In this document: one piece after another, positions 26,758-37,562 of the stretch
How the letters are laid out: each line of letters opens with the position of its first letter
How positions within the stretch are numbered: position 1 is the first letter of the stretch
Origin: Siphonodentalium dalli
Lineage: Eukaryota > Mollusca > Scaphopoda > Gadilida > Siphonodentaliidae
DNA length: 64,000 nt
Direction: 5' to 3'
Assembly: GCA_032622095.1 (NCBI GenBank)
Contig: CP136066.1
Location: forward strand, 229,280,961 to 229,344,960
Notes under the pieces: model-generated
Database searches by the model: none
Told to the model about the DNA's origin: nothing
The model's input: only the letters and a program-made list of their open reading frames with translations
Translations under genes and position numbers: made by a program

Positions 26758-27188
26758 TCTCCTATATATGTTGATGACCCCTGTCTGTCTGTTTGTCTGT
26801 CTGTTTGTTTGTCATTAATACAAATCTACGATTCTCGACCGATCGGGACGAAACTTGGTACGTGTGCGTAGTTTGACCAGGCGGTGGTCAACGTCATATT
26901 GGCGAGCCCGTGCGACGCCCGTGCAGCGCATGCGCAGACGAGATCTCGGAAACGGGTGGAGCTATCGACTTCAAATTTGGCATGTGAATGTATCTTGCGC
27001 CGGGTACAAATTTTATCGGGTCGCCGAGCCCGTGCGACGCCAGCTTCGCGCATGCGCAGACCAGATCTCGGAAACGGGTGGAGCTACCGGGTACAAATTT
27101 TTCTTATTAAAACGGGTGGAGCTACCGGGTACAAATGTTTCTTATATATATTTTGAATAGCCCGGACAACGTCGGGCACATCAGCTAG
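26758..27188 (+). mobile_element. Non-autonomous Helitron family A, second unit
   Basis: It starts TCTCCTATATATGTTGATG with the ctgtctgtctgtttgtctg tract and ends with hairpin 27,160-27,177 and CTAG at 27,185-27,188. A short duplication near 27,075-27,135 (gggtggagctaccgggtaca twice) makes it longer (431 bp). Short overlapping open frames come from the GC-rich cassette and are not considered genes. Confidence 0.88.
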
Positions 27189-27212
27189 TCTACTATATAA
27201 TTTGAGACTTCC

Positions 27213-27274
<62 letters not shown>

Positions 27275-27847
27275 ATATATGTGGGTACTTCATAGAATCG
27301 AAAACGCGTGTAGGAACGGGCATCCCCACGGCAATGTCGGCTTATAAGACATCTTTACTACACATGACAGCCGATGGACAATTGGTCTCTATATATGTAC
27401 CAAAATTACGCCGCGTTGGTGACTGGGAAATTCCAGGGAATGCCGATTGAGCTCAAACTTGCTACCTACGGGAAGTGTCATATATATGAGAGTGTCCTTT
27501 ATAGACTCGAAACGATTGAGCTCAAACTTGCTAAATATTGACTGGGAAATTCCAGGGAATGCCGATTGAGCTCAAACTTGCTACCTACGGGAAGTGTCAT
27601 ATATATGTGTGTGTCCTTTATAGACTCGAACCGATTGAGCTCAAACTTGCTAAATACGGGAAGTGGCATTGACGGGTTCAAAATTAAAAAGGCACAACAA
27701 ATCGGGTAAAATTTAAAAACAAAAAATTTAATTAAAAAATTACAAAGGCACAATTAAATCATTGAAAAACAAAAAAATTAACTCATTGAAAAACAAAAAA
27801 TTAAATTAAAATTGTCATGTTTCTGACTATTGCCGCCAGTGGCTAGT
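27189..27847 (+). mobile_element. Non-autonomous Helitron family B unit
   Basis: It begins TCTACTATATAATTTGAGAC and ends gccgccagtgg then CTAG (27,844-27,847). Relative to its relatives, the piece between ccagtggc and ctag is deleted, so the 3' terminus is shortened. It holds a 55-bp (TA)n run and two copies of a 'ttgagctcaaacttgctacc' block. Confidence 0.8.
27214..27268. repeat. (TA)n microsatellite
   Basis: An uninterrupted 55-bp TA dinucleotide run close to the 5' end of a Helitron. Related Helitrons carry shorter TA/TG runs at the same place, so this is an expanded internal tract. Confidence 0.95.
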
Positions 27848-28707
27848 CTATACTATATATTTTGAGACTTCGTATATATGTGTGTGTGTGTGTGTACTTC
27901 ATATAGAATCCAAAACGCGTGTACAGATTGAGATCAAATTTCGTATGTAAGTGTAAAATCCCACCGACACCGCCGTAGTCGTGTTTTCGAGAAGCTCTGG
28001 GCACCCTTTATCCACTCCCAAATCACCGCAAAGGCACTTCAGGGGTTAAGGCAACAACGCTCTTTATCTATACCTTATACGGAGGTTTTAACAATTAACG
28101 CTCTTTATTGCAATGGACGTGGCTAAACGATACCCCATGCGTCCGATGCGGATTCCAATGGACGTGGCTAAACGACTGACCCCATGCGTCCGAAATACGG
28201 ATGCGGACGAAATGCAACTAAAAAGGCAGAATTGATCTAAGAGCTCGAAATATTATGCAGAGGGATTTCACGACGGGATTAATTGACTGTCCGCTCTGAA
28301 GTTTAGGACGGGTACCATGAATTAACTCATTGAAAAACAAAGAATGCGTTATCTCGCAAACGGTTGGAGCTATCGACTTGAAATTTACTATGTGAATGTA
28401 TCTTGCCCCGGATACAAAATGTATCGGGTCGCCGAGTCCATGCGACGCCAGCTTCGTGCATGCGCAGACGAGATCTCGGAAACCGGTGGAGCTATCGACT
28501 TGAAATTTGGTATGTGAATGTATCTTGCCCCGGGTACGAATTTTATCGGGTCGCCGAGCCCGTGCGACGCAAGCTTCGCGCATGCGCAGACCAGATCTCG
28601 GAAACGGGTGGAGCTATCGACTTGAAATTTGGTTAAATTAAAAAAATGTCATGTTTCTGAAACAAAGCCATGAGACGAATGCCGCCAGTGGCGGGCTAAC
28701 CTGCTAG
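27848..28707 (+). mobile_element. Non-autonomous Helitron, family B with family A cassette inside
   Basis: It starts TCTATACTATATATTTTGAG and ends with hairpin cgccagtggcg, gctaacctg and CTAG (28,704-28,707). Its interior carries the family A GC-rich cassette twice (about 28,350-28,630), so the families have recombined or captured each other. It also contains two AACGCTCTTTAT motifs. Confidence 0.82.
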
Positions 28708-29443
28708 TCTACTATATATTTTGAGAACTACGTATGTATGTGTGTACTTTATAGAATCGAAAACGGCTGCACCGATCGAGACCAAACTTCCCATCTAAGG
28801 GTAAAAACCCACGGGAATGGTCGTCGCGCCGTTTTGGAGAAGCTCCGAGCACATGTTCTCCGCTCCCTGTCACAAAACGGCACTGTGGGGTTAAATCGCG
28901 TTGATAGTTAAAGAGCGTTCGTATCCGCAGTGTCGTTGATAAAGAGCGTATGCGTGTAATATGATTCTTACGTCTGGGTCCACGCGTGAGCGTGACTGTA
29001 TCCAGACATGAGCGTGTTGTGTGATTCTTACGTACTTAGGGGTTCCTAGGAACGGGGGAGATTTTCATCGGGTCAGTTTTTCCGCCCGAGGTGATCTTCA
29101 CCTTGAAACGGGTACCCACAAATGATATATATGTGTGTGTCCTTTATAGACTCGAACCGATTGAGCTCAAACTTTCTACCTACGGGAAGTGTCATGGACG
29201 GGTTAAATTGTGACCCCGACCTGACCTTGACCATGAAAATGAGCAATTCAAGGTCAAATCGGGTAAAATTGAAAAACAAAAAATTAAATTAAAAAATTAA
29301 AAAGGTACAATTAACTCATTGAAAAAAAAAATTAAATAAAAAAATTAATTCAAACATTTTTTAATTAAAAAAAATTTTAATTAAAAAAATTAAAAATTGT
29401 CATGTTTCTGACGATTGCCGCCAGTGGCGGGCTAACCTGCTAG
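28708..29443 (+). mobile_element. Non-autonomous Helitron family B, last unit of chain
   Basis: It starts TCTACTATATATTTTGAGAA, carries tactttatagaatcgaaaac, and ends ccgccagtggcgggctaacc then tgCTAG at 29,440-29,443, followed by T as expected for insertion between A and T. No coding capacity. Confidence 0.85.
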
Positions 29444-30490
29444 TTATAATATAAAGTATATTGGTTTCATGAATGCATCACCTCAGAATTCCGTTAAAAC
29501 AACAAATCCTTCAAATTATTACAGAAACTACGGCTTATTACTGCAGGTTTCTCATTCACCACACCAGAAATCCTCTAAATGCGGACCAAAAATCTACTAA
29601 TCGGATTAAATACACGCCCGATACTTCGCAAAACGACCTTTCTTCTACATTCCAACTGAGGCATACGTCATCAGCAAAGTTAGCTGTTATGTTATGCAAG
29701 AGTGGCCCAGCCATTGTTCATACCTAAACATCGAAAGCAATTAAAGCGGTCAGAAAAGTTACATACTGCAACAATGAGACATCGGCGAAGATTTATCGGC
29801 GAAACTTTGAACCCGAAATGTGTTGTCCTGCGAGATATCCACATCGCTATATCTCCATTGACACGACCAGATCAGCCTTACTACAATTTCCAAAAATAAC
29901 TCGCATCACGTGAAACCCGAGATATCCCCACCGCCCAATTGACACGGCCAGATCAGCGTAGCAGAAAACGCCCATAGCATAGGGCGCAATAAGTCAGTGG
30001 GGTGAGATTTGTCGAGGTGTGTTGAAGAAAAACAGCCGTAAACAACTGATTACAAGAAAACCATAGTCAGAAATGGTAACACCACCAAGATCATATTATT
30101 AGCCATAAATATAAATTATAATATAAAATATATTGGTTACATGAATGCACCGCTTCAAAATTCCGTTAAAACAACTAATCCTTCAAATTATTACAAAAAA
30201 CTACGGCTTATTACTGCAGGTTTCTCATTCACCACACCAGAAAGATTATAAATGCGAATAAAAAATCGGAGGTCTTGTGTTCCCGCCAAGAGTGCATGAC
30301 ACAGCCATTGTTCATACCTAAACGTCGAAAGCAATTAACGCGGTCATAATGGTTACATACTGCAACTTTAAGACATCAAGCGAATACACACCCCACGAAA
30401 ACCCGAAATGTGTTGTCCTGCGAGATATCCCATCGCTTTAGCTCAATTTGCCTTTCTACAATATCCATAAACAAGATCATATATTATATA
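29444..30490. repeat. Dispersed repeat in two direct copies
   Basis: taatataaagtatattgg (about 29,447) and the following ~400 bp (ttaaaacaac, acggcttattactgcaggtt, ctcattcaccacaccagaaa, cgaaatgtgttgtcctgcga) recur from about 30,116 with deletions. The copies are 670 bp apart. No ORF with recognisable similarity. Confidence 0.8.
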
Positions 30491-30510
30491 CCCACGATTT
30501 TAATTATAGT

Positions 30511-30950
30511 GGAATTGTCATCATTTGGAAATTTTCCAACCTAAGTGGGGGGTGTCAGGTTTGAAATTTCCAAATCTAAGAAGACTTGAGGCTAGTCCAG
30601 ATGCTAGGATCTTGTGATTTTCTTGTTCAGATTTCAAAATTTTCGAACACCGGGCCGAACCATGGTCGGCCCGGTGTGTAACTGTCCCTCCCCCGTGACC
30701 AATACAAAAACTGCTAATTAGTTTAACAAAACAATAGTTTATTACATTCGGTCAAACTTGTGGACTGAAATGGTCATCAGTTGGAGAATTTTCCAACCTA
30801 AGAGGGAGTATGAGGTTAATGGTTTGAAATTTCCAACACTAGGGAAGCTTCAGTTGAGGCCAGTCTAGATGCTTGGATTTGCGATTTTCTTGTATAGTTT
30901 TCCAAATTTTCTCACACACCGGGCTGAACAAACATGGACGGACACAATGT
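30511..30950. repeat. Two degenerate ~255-bp copies with 'aattttccaacctaag'
   Basis: gtcatcatttggaaattttc and gtcatcagttggagaatttt start two parallel copies that share tttgaaatttccaa, aggc(c)agtc and gattttcttgt, ending near caccgggc. A related stretch is present near 1,240-1,520. Confidence 0.65.
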
Positions 30951-30953
30951 CCT

Positions 30954-32887
30954 GGGGCCTGTTTCATGAAGCAATGTCATAAGATTATCTTAAGATGGAC
31001 TTAATCTAAGATCTAAGGTGGATCTTATGATGTAACTTTTCCGTTTCAAGAACGCGTTTCACAAAACAAGATTAAGTCCTACTTAAGTAGTAATTTAAGT
31101 TCGCGCGCTTTTAGACTGGCTCTCGACAATTTATTACAGCTATGCACAGAAAATGTTGGTTCTGTGTGTGTTATATGCCTAGGTACAGTGTCTGGTGACA
31201 GATACTAGGGCGTGTCTAAGAATAATTATGATATTTTAATGCAAGGGCGATAATCAGTAAAATGACTGGTACATACTTAACTGCACGAGCGCGCTTTTTA
31301 ACTGTGTTTTCGCGTCAGACCCCATCCACACATAGCTGCATGCTTCCAATGCCTATTTTATACAAACGTATCGAGCTCAAATATATTATTTCAGTTATTA
31401 AAGGTACTTATACATCCTAACTCAGAATGTGAACCTTCACCCATATAACATGCCATTAAAGCGACGCGAGACATATGTTCGCTCCTTTCAATGCTGATAT
31501 TAGGTTCTAATACATTATACGTCTTTGAAGCATCTATAATACCAGGAAACCGAATATGTCGCCAACACGGCATACACATGCAATACACCACAATGGAAGC
31601 ACTGAGCTAAACGCTCTTTATTGATTGCCAACATTCATGGAATACTAAAACAAAACGCTCTTTATTTATATTGCTATAATGTGAATAGGACTTCATATCG
31701 TGCTCCAAATAGACTTATTTCCAATCTGAGACATAATTGTAGAAGCCATATATAAATGGTGTTAGTGCCATTTGCTCTGGTTCTGTTGACAAATGTGCTA
31801 AACGCCTGTTATAATTAACAAACTGCGTATGAACTTCGAAAGTACGTTACGTTGAACGACATTCTGCATATATGTTTTAATAAAAACCAAATCAACGACT
31901 TCTAATAAAGAGCGTTTATAATTAACAACACGTGAACAGACGGCCGGTTCACAGGCCCTGGGGAAAATTACTAAATACCAATATAGACTATACCACTGGT
32001 ATATTGGTATTTTAGTAATTCCCCCAGGGGTATGTGGGCCAGTTCACAGTGATATTATATGTTCTTTCGCGGATCCCGGTGTGCCCGCGCGGTCCGTATA
32101 CTATATACATGCTATATATCTTTTTATTTCATAGTTAATATATTATGATAATATACATAATAATAATAAAATAACACATATTATGTATTATTATCTTGTT
32201 GATATATATATACGGGGTACATACACAATACATTTTTACAATCAAATTATAACATAATAATATAGAAAGGCAAGTAAATAATAATAATAATAATAATAAT
32301 AGCTGACATAAGCATTTATAAAAAAAAACTGAGTATAAATCATTCACTATTATCCTCGATGTGAAAATGTTCGGACTAATTGTCTCAACATGATTATTGT
32401 CTACAGTGCGATTGGGTGATTTGAATCGCAAATGATGTTCAACTCTATGTAAATATATTCTTTTTGTAACAGCAATTAGAAATGTATATATAGTCCGGTC
32501 TTGGCGGTTTACAGTTAGTAGCGGACATCCCGCCAATCTTGCAACCACTGGCCACGTCACTGCTATAGCTTACCAGTTGGTTATTAATTACTACCATTTC
32601 TGAAACACCCCTCCGTGCTAGCAAGGTGTTATTCAGTTAAATGTGTTGATAATAATATATACATGAACTAGATCCCATCCACATTTCGGACCAACTGCGG
32701 ATCACAACGTGGGTCTTAACTTTAAGATTATCTTATGACACATCACACCAGTCTTAAAGTTAAGACCAAAGTTAATACCATCTTAGGTTAAGACTTTGTT
32801 CGTGAAACGCACTTATGACTGAAGTTTGAACTTATGACCATCTTAAGTCCCAACTATGTCATAAGTTGCCTTCATGAAACAGGGCCC
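30954..32887. mobile_element. 1.9-kb region bounded by 'CCTGTTTCATGAAG' inverted repeats
   Basis: The left end ggggcctgtttcatgaagc is matched inversely by the right end cttcatgaaacagggccc. Both ends continue inward with runs of taagact/agtctta-type motifs. This looks like a DNA transposon with TIRs, but no target-site duplication is clear and no transposase was identified. The interior is AT-rich and holds a palindrome at 31,956-32,030, three AACGCTCTTTAT motifs, a 141-codon minus-strand frame (32,135-32,560, mostly low-complexity Leu/Ile/Tyr) and an (ATA)n run near 32,280. Confidence 0.55.
31956..32030. repeat. Imperfect palindrome (~75 bp)
   Basis: cctggggaaaattactaaat pairs with atttt agtaattcccccagg, and accaatata with tatattggt, leaving a short loop around gactataccactgg. 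It lies inside the TIR-bounded region and is probably a small foldback insertion. Confidence 0.7.
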
Positions 32888-33039
32888 TGATCTCTTACCC
32901 GTAGCCGTGTGCATTTGTCTGGAGTAGGCTACTAGATGTTAGGATTTATGCAATTCTCAGGTTAAAGTATCTGAATTTTCTTATACCGGGCATATAGAAC
33001 AACATAGTTTATGAATACATAGGATATTAGGCCTGAGGA

Positions 33040-33215
33040 CTGATGTGCAAGGGGGGGGGGGGTGTGCAAATGGAATTATGCAAAACTTGTGTTTGGTCTG
33101 TGATTCTGATTCAAGGGGGGGGGTGCAAATGGAATTATGCAAAAGTTGTGTTTGGTGTCTGATTCAAGGGGAGGGGGTGCAATTCGAATTTCCCAAGGTG
33201 GACACCCACCCCCCC
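33040..33215. repeat. G-rich tandem repeat (~65-70 bp, about three copies)
   Basis: Each copy has a run of 8-12 G, then tgcaaatggaattatgcaaa, tgtgtttggt and gattcaagg. The last copy is diverged (gtgcaattcgaatttccc). It ends in a C run at 33,206-33,219. Confidence 0.8.
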
Positions 33216-33734
33216 CCCAACGGAGACCCTCTAGCCACATCCCTGCAGGCATTGCAATAAAAAGGCCTAATGCGGCCCTTTTTATTCAATGCGGCGGGGC
33301 CTGAGAACCAAAACTTCTTCTTTTTTTTTTGGCCTAAGACTTACAAATTATCTTTAAAAATTTTGTATTGGTAATTGACATAGCTTGTCACAAACCAAAA
33401 ATCAACATTATTGACATAATAATGTAAAGGACAATAAACGAAATTGAAATTCCCAACTACACCTTTTACTGGACTCGACCTCCTGGTCGCGTAGTTCGAC
33501 TTTTAAATAAACCGGAATTTCCCATTCTATAAATAAAACACCCACTGTTAATGTCAGCGCCCACAGCATTCTAGAATCTCAAGGTCAGCATACACCGGTG
33601 GTGTTAATAAGTCAGTGGGGCGTGATTTAGTCGAGGTGTGTTGGGGTTTACCGTTGTTTCAGCAGCTAGTCCGTATAACGACGTGGTAGGTTTCACCGAT
33701 GGGGGAAAGACCGCTCCGAGGGTTTACTTAAAGC

Positions 33735-33815
33735 AAATAATCCAAATTAACGCTCCTAAATTTCTATTTCTTTGGCTTCGGTGGTAAAAATAGTTGATTC
33801 GAGTCGAGGAACAAA
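33735..33815. repeat. 'Anchor' repeat, partial copy
   Basis: aattaacgctcctaaatt, ctatttctttggcttcgg and gagtcgaggaac match the better copies at 35,381-35,505 and 37,045-37,165, and an inverted copy near 62,530-62,620. Each borders a hairpin element. Confidence 0.75.
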
Positions 33816-33828
33816 CCCACAAATGCTC

Positions 33829-34820
33829 AGAATGAAAGGGTGAAATACCCACAGGTACAACTGACAAGAATTCATTGGCCTCATATATGCGAGGCTCCTT
33901 ATGGGAGACACGCATATACAACTGAATGCACTGGCACATGATCTTTAATGCTGCACCAGCGCAGCTCCCATCATGAAAGGGTTAAATACCCACAGGTACA
34001 ACTGACAAGAATTCATTGGCCTCATATATGCGAGGCTCCTTATGGGAGACACGCATATATAAATAAATGCACTCGCACAGGATCTTCAATGCTGCACCAG
34101 CGCAGCTCCCATCATGAAAGGGTTAAATACCCACAGGTACAACTGACAAGAATTCATTGGCCTCATATATGCGAGGCTCCTTATGGGAGACACGCATATA
34201 TAAGAGAATGCTCTGGCACAGGATCTTCAATGCTGCACCAGCGCAGCTCCCGTCATGAAAGGGTTAAATACCCACAGGTACAACTGACAAGAATTCATTG
34301 GCCTCATATATGCGAGGCTCCTTATGGGAGACACACATATATAAATAAATGCACCTGCACAGGATCTTTAATGCTGCACCAGCGCAGCTCCCATCATGAA
34401 AGGGTTAAATACCCACAGGTACAACTGACAAGAATTCATTGGCCTCATATATGCGAGGTTCCTTATGGGAGACACACATATATAAATAAATGCACTGGCA
34501 CAGGATCTTTAATGCTGCACCAGCGCAGCTCTCGTCATGAAAGGGTTAAATACCCACAGGTACAACTGACAAGAATTCATTGGCCTCATATATGCGAGGC
34601 TCCTTATGGGAGACACGCATATATAAATAAATGCACTGGCACAGGATCTTCAATGCTGCACCAGCGCAGCTCCCATCATGAAAGGGTTAAATACCCACAG
34701 GTACAACTGACAAGAATTCATTGGCCTCATATATGCGAGGCTCCTTATGGGAGACACGCATATATAAGAGAATGCTCTGGCACAGGATCTTTAATGCTGC
34801 ACCAGCGCAGCTCCCGTCAA
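33829..34820 (+). repeat. 141-bp tandem array of hairpin units, seven copies
   Basis: Unit landmarks catgaaagggttaaataccc, ttggcctcatatatgcgagg, ccttatgggagacacgcata and tgctgcaccagcgcagctcc recur every 141 bp. Each unit holds an H1-like hairpin and one TTAA preceded by catgaaaggg, the same end sequence as the piggyBac-like elements at 40,591 and 43,561. Because 141 is a multiple of 3, one plus-strand frame stays open for 308 codons (33,948-34,874) with a 47-residue repeat. I treat this as a by-product of the array because the repeat is palindromic and no expression signals are seen. Confidence 0.88.
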
Positions 34821-34913
34821 CAAAGAGTGAAAGCCCCGCGAGGCGTTCGTAATGTCAATTTCAAGTTACTGTAATTTGCCCCCTCAACCAACAAATAACA
34901 ACATCTGCGAATT

Positions 34914-35373
34914 ATATGTGACCCGCCATATCAAATCCAGTCTTAAGTCGGGATTTTTTTACCCTGTGCCAATGCATTCTCTTATATATGCGAGTCAACC
35001 ATAGGTCGCCTCGCATATATAAAAGAATGCAATGGACTAACAATTTTTTATCATTTTTTTTTAATAAATGTTTCTTACATTTTTTAGGACATAAAATAAA
35101 AAACATCCATTACCCTGCAGGGAGCCCCACACATATATAGAAGCATATAGAAGAGTGTCCTCTGATCATGTTTGTCTGGGGCTCTGTATGGGTGAAATTA
35201 TACAATTGTTAAAGAATACAAGAAAAAATTATTAAAATTGTAAAAAATTGTTAGGCCAATGCATTCTCTTATATATGCGAGGCGACCTATGACTCGCATA
35301 TATAAGAGAATGCATTGGCACAGGGTAAAAAAATCCCGACTTACGACTGGATTTGATATGACGGGTCAAATAT
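34914..35373. mobile_element. H1-H2-H1 foldback element with 'atatgtgacccgcc' ends
   Basis: Outer inverted repeats of ~45 bp (atatgtgacccgcc, atatcaaatccagt and gtcgggattttttt on the left, the inverse on the right) enclose left H1 (34,969-35,036), central H2 (about 35,112-35,190) and right H1 (35,254-35,319). H2 is flipped relative to the copy at 49,181. The right H1 has lost a few loop bases (gacctatgactcgc). No coding. Confidence 0.88.
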
Positions 35374-35380
35374 CAGTATA

Positions 35381-35505
35381 TCACTTGAAATTATTGATTT
35401 TTTGTTCAGTGGCTTACTCACTTAAAGAGCACAGTCCGAATTAACGCTCCTAAATTACTATTTCTTTGGCTTCGGGAGGTAAACAAATATTTGAGTCGAG
35501 GAACA
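35381..35505. repeat. 'Anchor' repeat, copy at left of H3 element
   Basis: attgattttttgttcagtgg, cttactcacttaaagagcac, agtccgaattaacgctccta and tttggcttcgg, then gagtcgaggaac. It is repeated directly at 37,045-37,165, so the H3 element and its piggyBac-like insert lie between two direct copies ~1.66 kb apart. Confidence 0.85.
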
Positions 35506-35510
35506 AGCTT

Positions 35511-37037
35511 GAGTTTAGTGTACTTGCCATTTGCAGAATGAGGTCCCCAGAGGGTGAATTGAGTGACGCTATCACACATAGCAGGCTAGCATCACCAAAT
35601 TCATCCTGGGGATCTCATTCTGCTTAGGCCAAAATTAATAAATTGTTTGTTTGTCCACACCCCTACCCAAAACATTTCAGGTGGGTAGGTAGGTAGGGAT
35701 TTAAAAAAAAAAAATTTGCAAGGTGGAATGGTATACTAAGCCTTGGGGTCCCCTCCGTGGTGCAGGTCGAGGGTATCAATATTAATAAATAGTCAGGGAT
35801 TAATTTGATAACAAATTAAAAATTTAATAGTTGAAAAAACACAACAAGAACAATAAATAATTATGCTGTTCAGTCACAGTTGCTGGAGTTTCTTATCGAA
35901 AATGAGCTTCTCAGACAACCAACATACCACTACTTAACCCTTTACCCAACAAACCGGCCAAATAAAGCTTCAACAGCCTAAAATATCTTCGGTCTGTCTC
36001 AATAAAACCATACAAATATGGATATCATTGGAACCGGCTCCTTGACCACATTGTGATAGTTACGGTTATGCCCTGTGCCAATGCATTCTCTTATATATGC
36101 GAGTCGACCATAGGTCGCCTCGCATATATAAGAGAATGCATTGGCCTAAAAAAAAACATTTTTTAACACTTTTTACCATTTTTTCTTACATTCTTTAACA
36201 ATTTTATAATTTTTAATGTGTTAAGCCAATGCATTCTCTTATATATGCGAGGCGACCTATGGTCGACTCGCATATATAAGAGAATGCATTGGCACAGGGC
36301 CCTTCTGTTGGGTAAAGGGTTAAAAACAAAAAAGTGAGTGTTAAAATTGAGTCGGTCGGGGCGAGGACAAACAAATACCTTATTAATTATGGCCTTAGGT
36401 CCCATCTACTCTGGAAAGTTTCTTTATTATCAAATATCAATAAACTTCTTCACATAGATTCTATTTCTTTTTAGTTTAGTTTCTCTATATCCCCAAGTTG
36501 GCAGATGACAAATTGCATAATCGAGGTTCCCAATGGGTGTACATCGATCACAATATTCACCATTTGGGAACTTCAATCTGAGTCTATGTCTCCCATAGCA
36601 GATCAGGCCAGGAGAATGAGGTCCCCAGAGTGTGAATTTGGTGATGCTAGCCCACTATGCGGGATAGTGTCACTAAATTCCCCCTCTGGTGACCTCATTC
36701 TGCATGATCTCATCTGCTATGGGAGACATACACTCAGATTGAAGTTCCCAGATGGTGAATATTGTGATGTACACCCATTAGGAACCTCAATTATGCAATG
36801 TGTCGTCTGCCAATTTGGGGATATAGAGAAACTAAATTAAAAAAGAAATAGAATCTATGTGGAGAAGTTTATATGGAAATTTTATAATAAAGAAACTTTC
36901 CGGAGAAGATGAGGCTAAAGCAGAATGACGTCCCCAGAGGGTGAATATGGTGATGCTAGCCCACTGTGTGGGATAGCATCACTAAATTCACCCCCTGGGG
37001 ACCTCATTCTGCAAATGACAGGCACACTAAACTCAGA
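35511..37037. mobile_element. H3-type element: end hairpin, centre hairpin, end hairpin
   Basis: Termini gagtttagtgtacttgccat and atgacaggcacactaaactc are inverted. H3 hairpins (gcagaatgaggtccccagag, with the inverse ending acctcattctgc) lie at 35,533-35,623, 36,612-36,703 and 36,920-37,012. Around the central one is a large inverted repeat (36,409-36,908) whose arms include ggaaagtttctttattat, gattctatttcttttt and tctctatatcccca. A piggyBac-like hairpin element is inserted at 35,934-36,323. No transposase. Confidence 0.8.
35934..36323. mobile_element. piggyBac-like MITE with two H1 hairpins
   Basis: It is flanked by TTAA on both sides, with inverted ends CCCTTTACCCAACA and TGTTGGGTAAAGGG. 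TTAA target duplication with CCC..GGG ends is the hallmark of piggyBac-type elements. Inside are caaataaagcttcaacagcc, ggatatcattggaaccggct, left H1 (36,073-36,145), an AT-rich spacer and right H1 (36,226-36,296). There is no central H2 and no coding. Confidence 0.88.
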
Positions 37038-37044
37038 CTTGTAT

Positions 37045-37165
37045 CATATCATTGATTTTTTGTTCAGTGGCTTACTCACTTAAAGAGCACAGTCCGAATT
37101 AACACTCCTAAATTACTATTTATTTGGTTTCGGCAGTAAAAAAAAAATTTGAGTCGAGTCCGGGA
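37045..37165. repeat. 'Anchor' repeat, copy at right of H3 element
   Basis: Direct repeat of 35,381-35,505 (attgattttttgttcagtgg, cttaaagagcacagtccgaa, then gagtcgag) with a few changes. Confidence 0.85.
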
Positions 37166-37179
37166 ACCCACCATACACT

Positions 37180-37560
37180 ATACCATATTACCATGATTCT
37201 GTTTTAACAGTATAATTATCAGTTAATTATCAATTTATTACGTCAATAACATTACAAAGCAAATAGAAATGTATAACAATAAATTTTTTATGAACACATT
37301 GACTGTATAATACATAAAGAAATTAAAGGGACATGGCTTGGTCGAACATGATAATACGTGTTTTATTTCTTACTTTTTTACGAGATTCAGTTTTGTTTTT
37401 GTCAGATCATGATGGTCACATAAACAATTGCATATGTAGACCATGGGAAGGACATATGTCTTCGTTATGAGAAAGCCGTGCATGAAGTTTTGATATAGTT
37501 TCAACAATATACCTTTTATGGAAGTCGTGCTTTATTCTATTTCCAAATCCAGAATTGCAT
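37180..37560. other. AT-rich spacer, nothing recognised
   Basis: About 380 bp without a repeat match I could see and without an open frame worth reporting. Confidence 0.5.
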
Positions 37561-37562
37561 TG

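Noticed and set aside
26054-27160. Arg-rich frames of 75-101 codons
   Set aside because: They come from the GC-rich internal cassette of the Helitrons and are open on both strands.
32135-32560. 141-codon minus-strand frame as a transposase
   Set aside because: The second half is low-complexity Leu/Ile/Tyr from AT-rich sequence, and the first half matches no domain I can recognise.
33829-34820. CRISPR-like array of regular repeats
   Set aside because: Whole units repeat, not short repeats with unique spacers, and the sequence is eukaryotic.
33948-34874. 308-codon open frame with 47-residue repeats as a protein gene
   Set aside because: It follows from a 141-bp tandem unit made of hairpin/transposon-end sequence; no promoter, splice or domain support.
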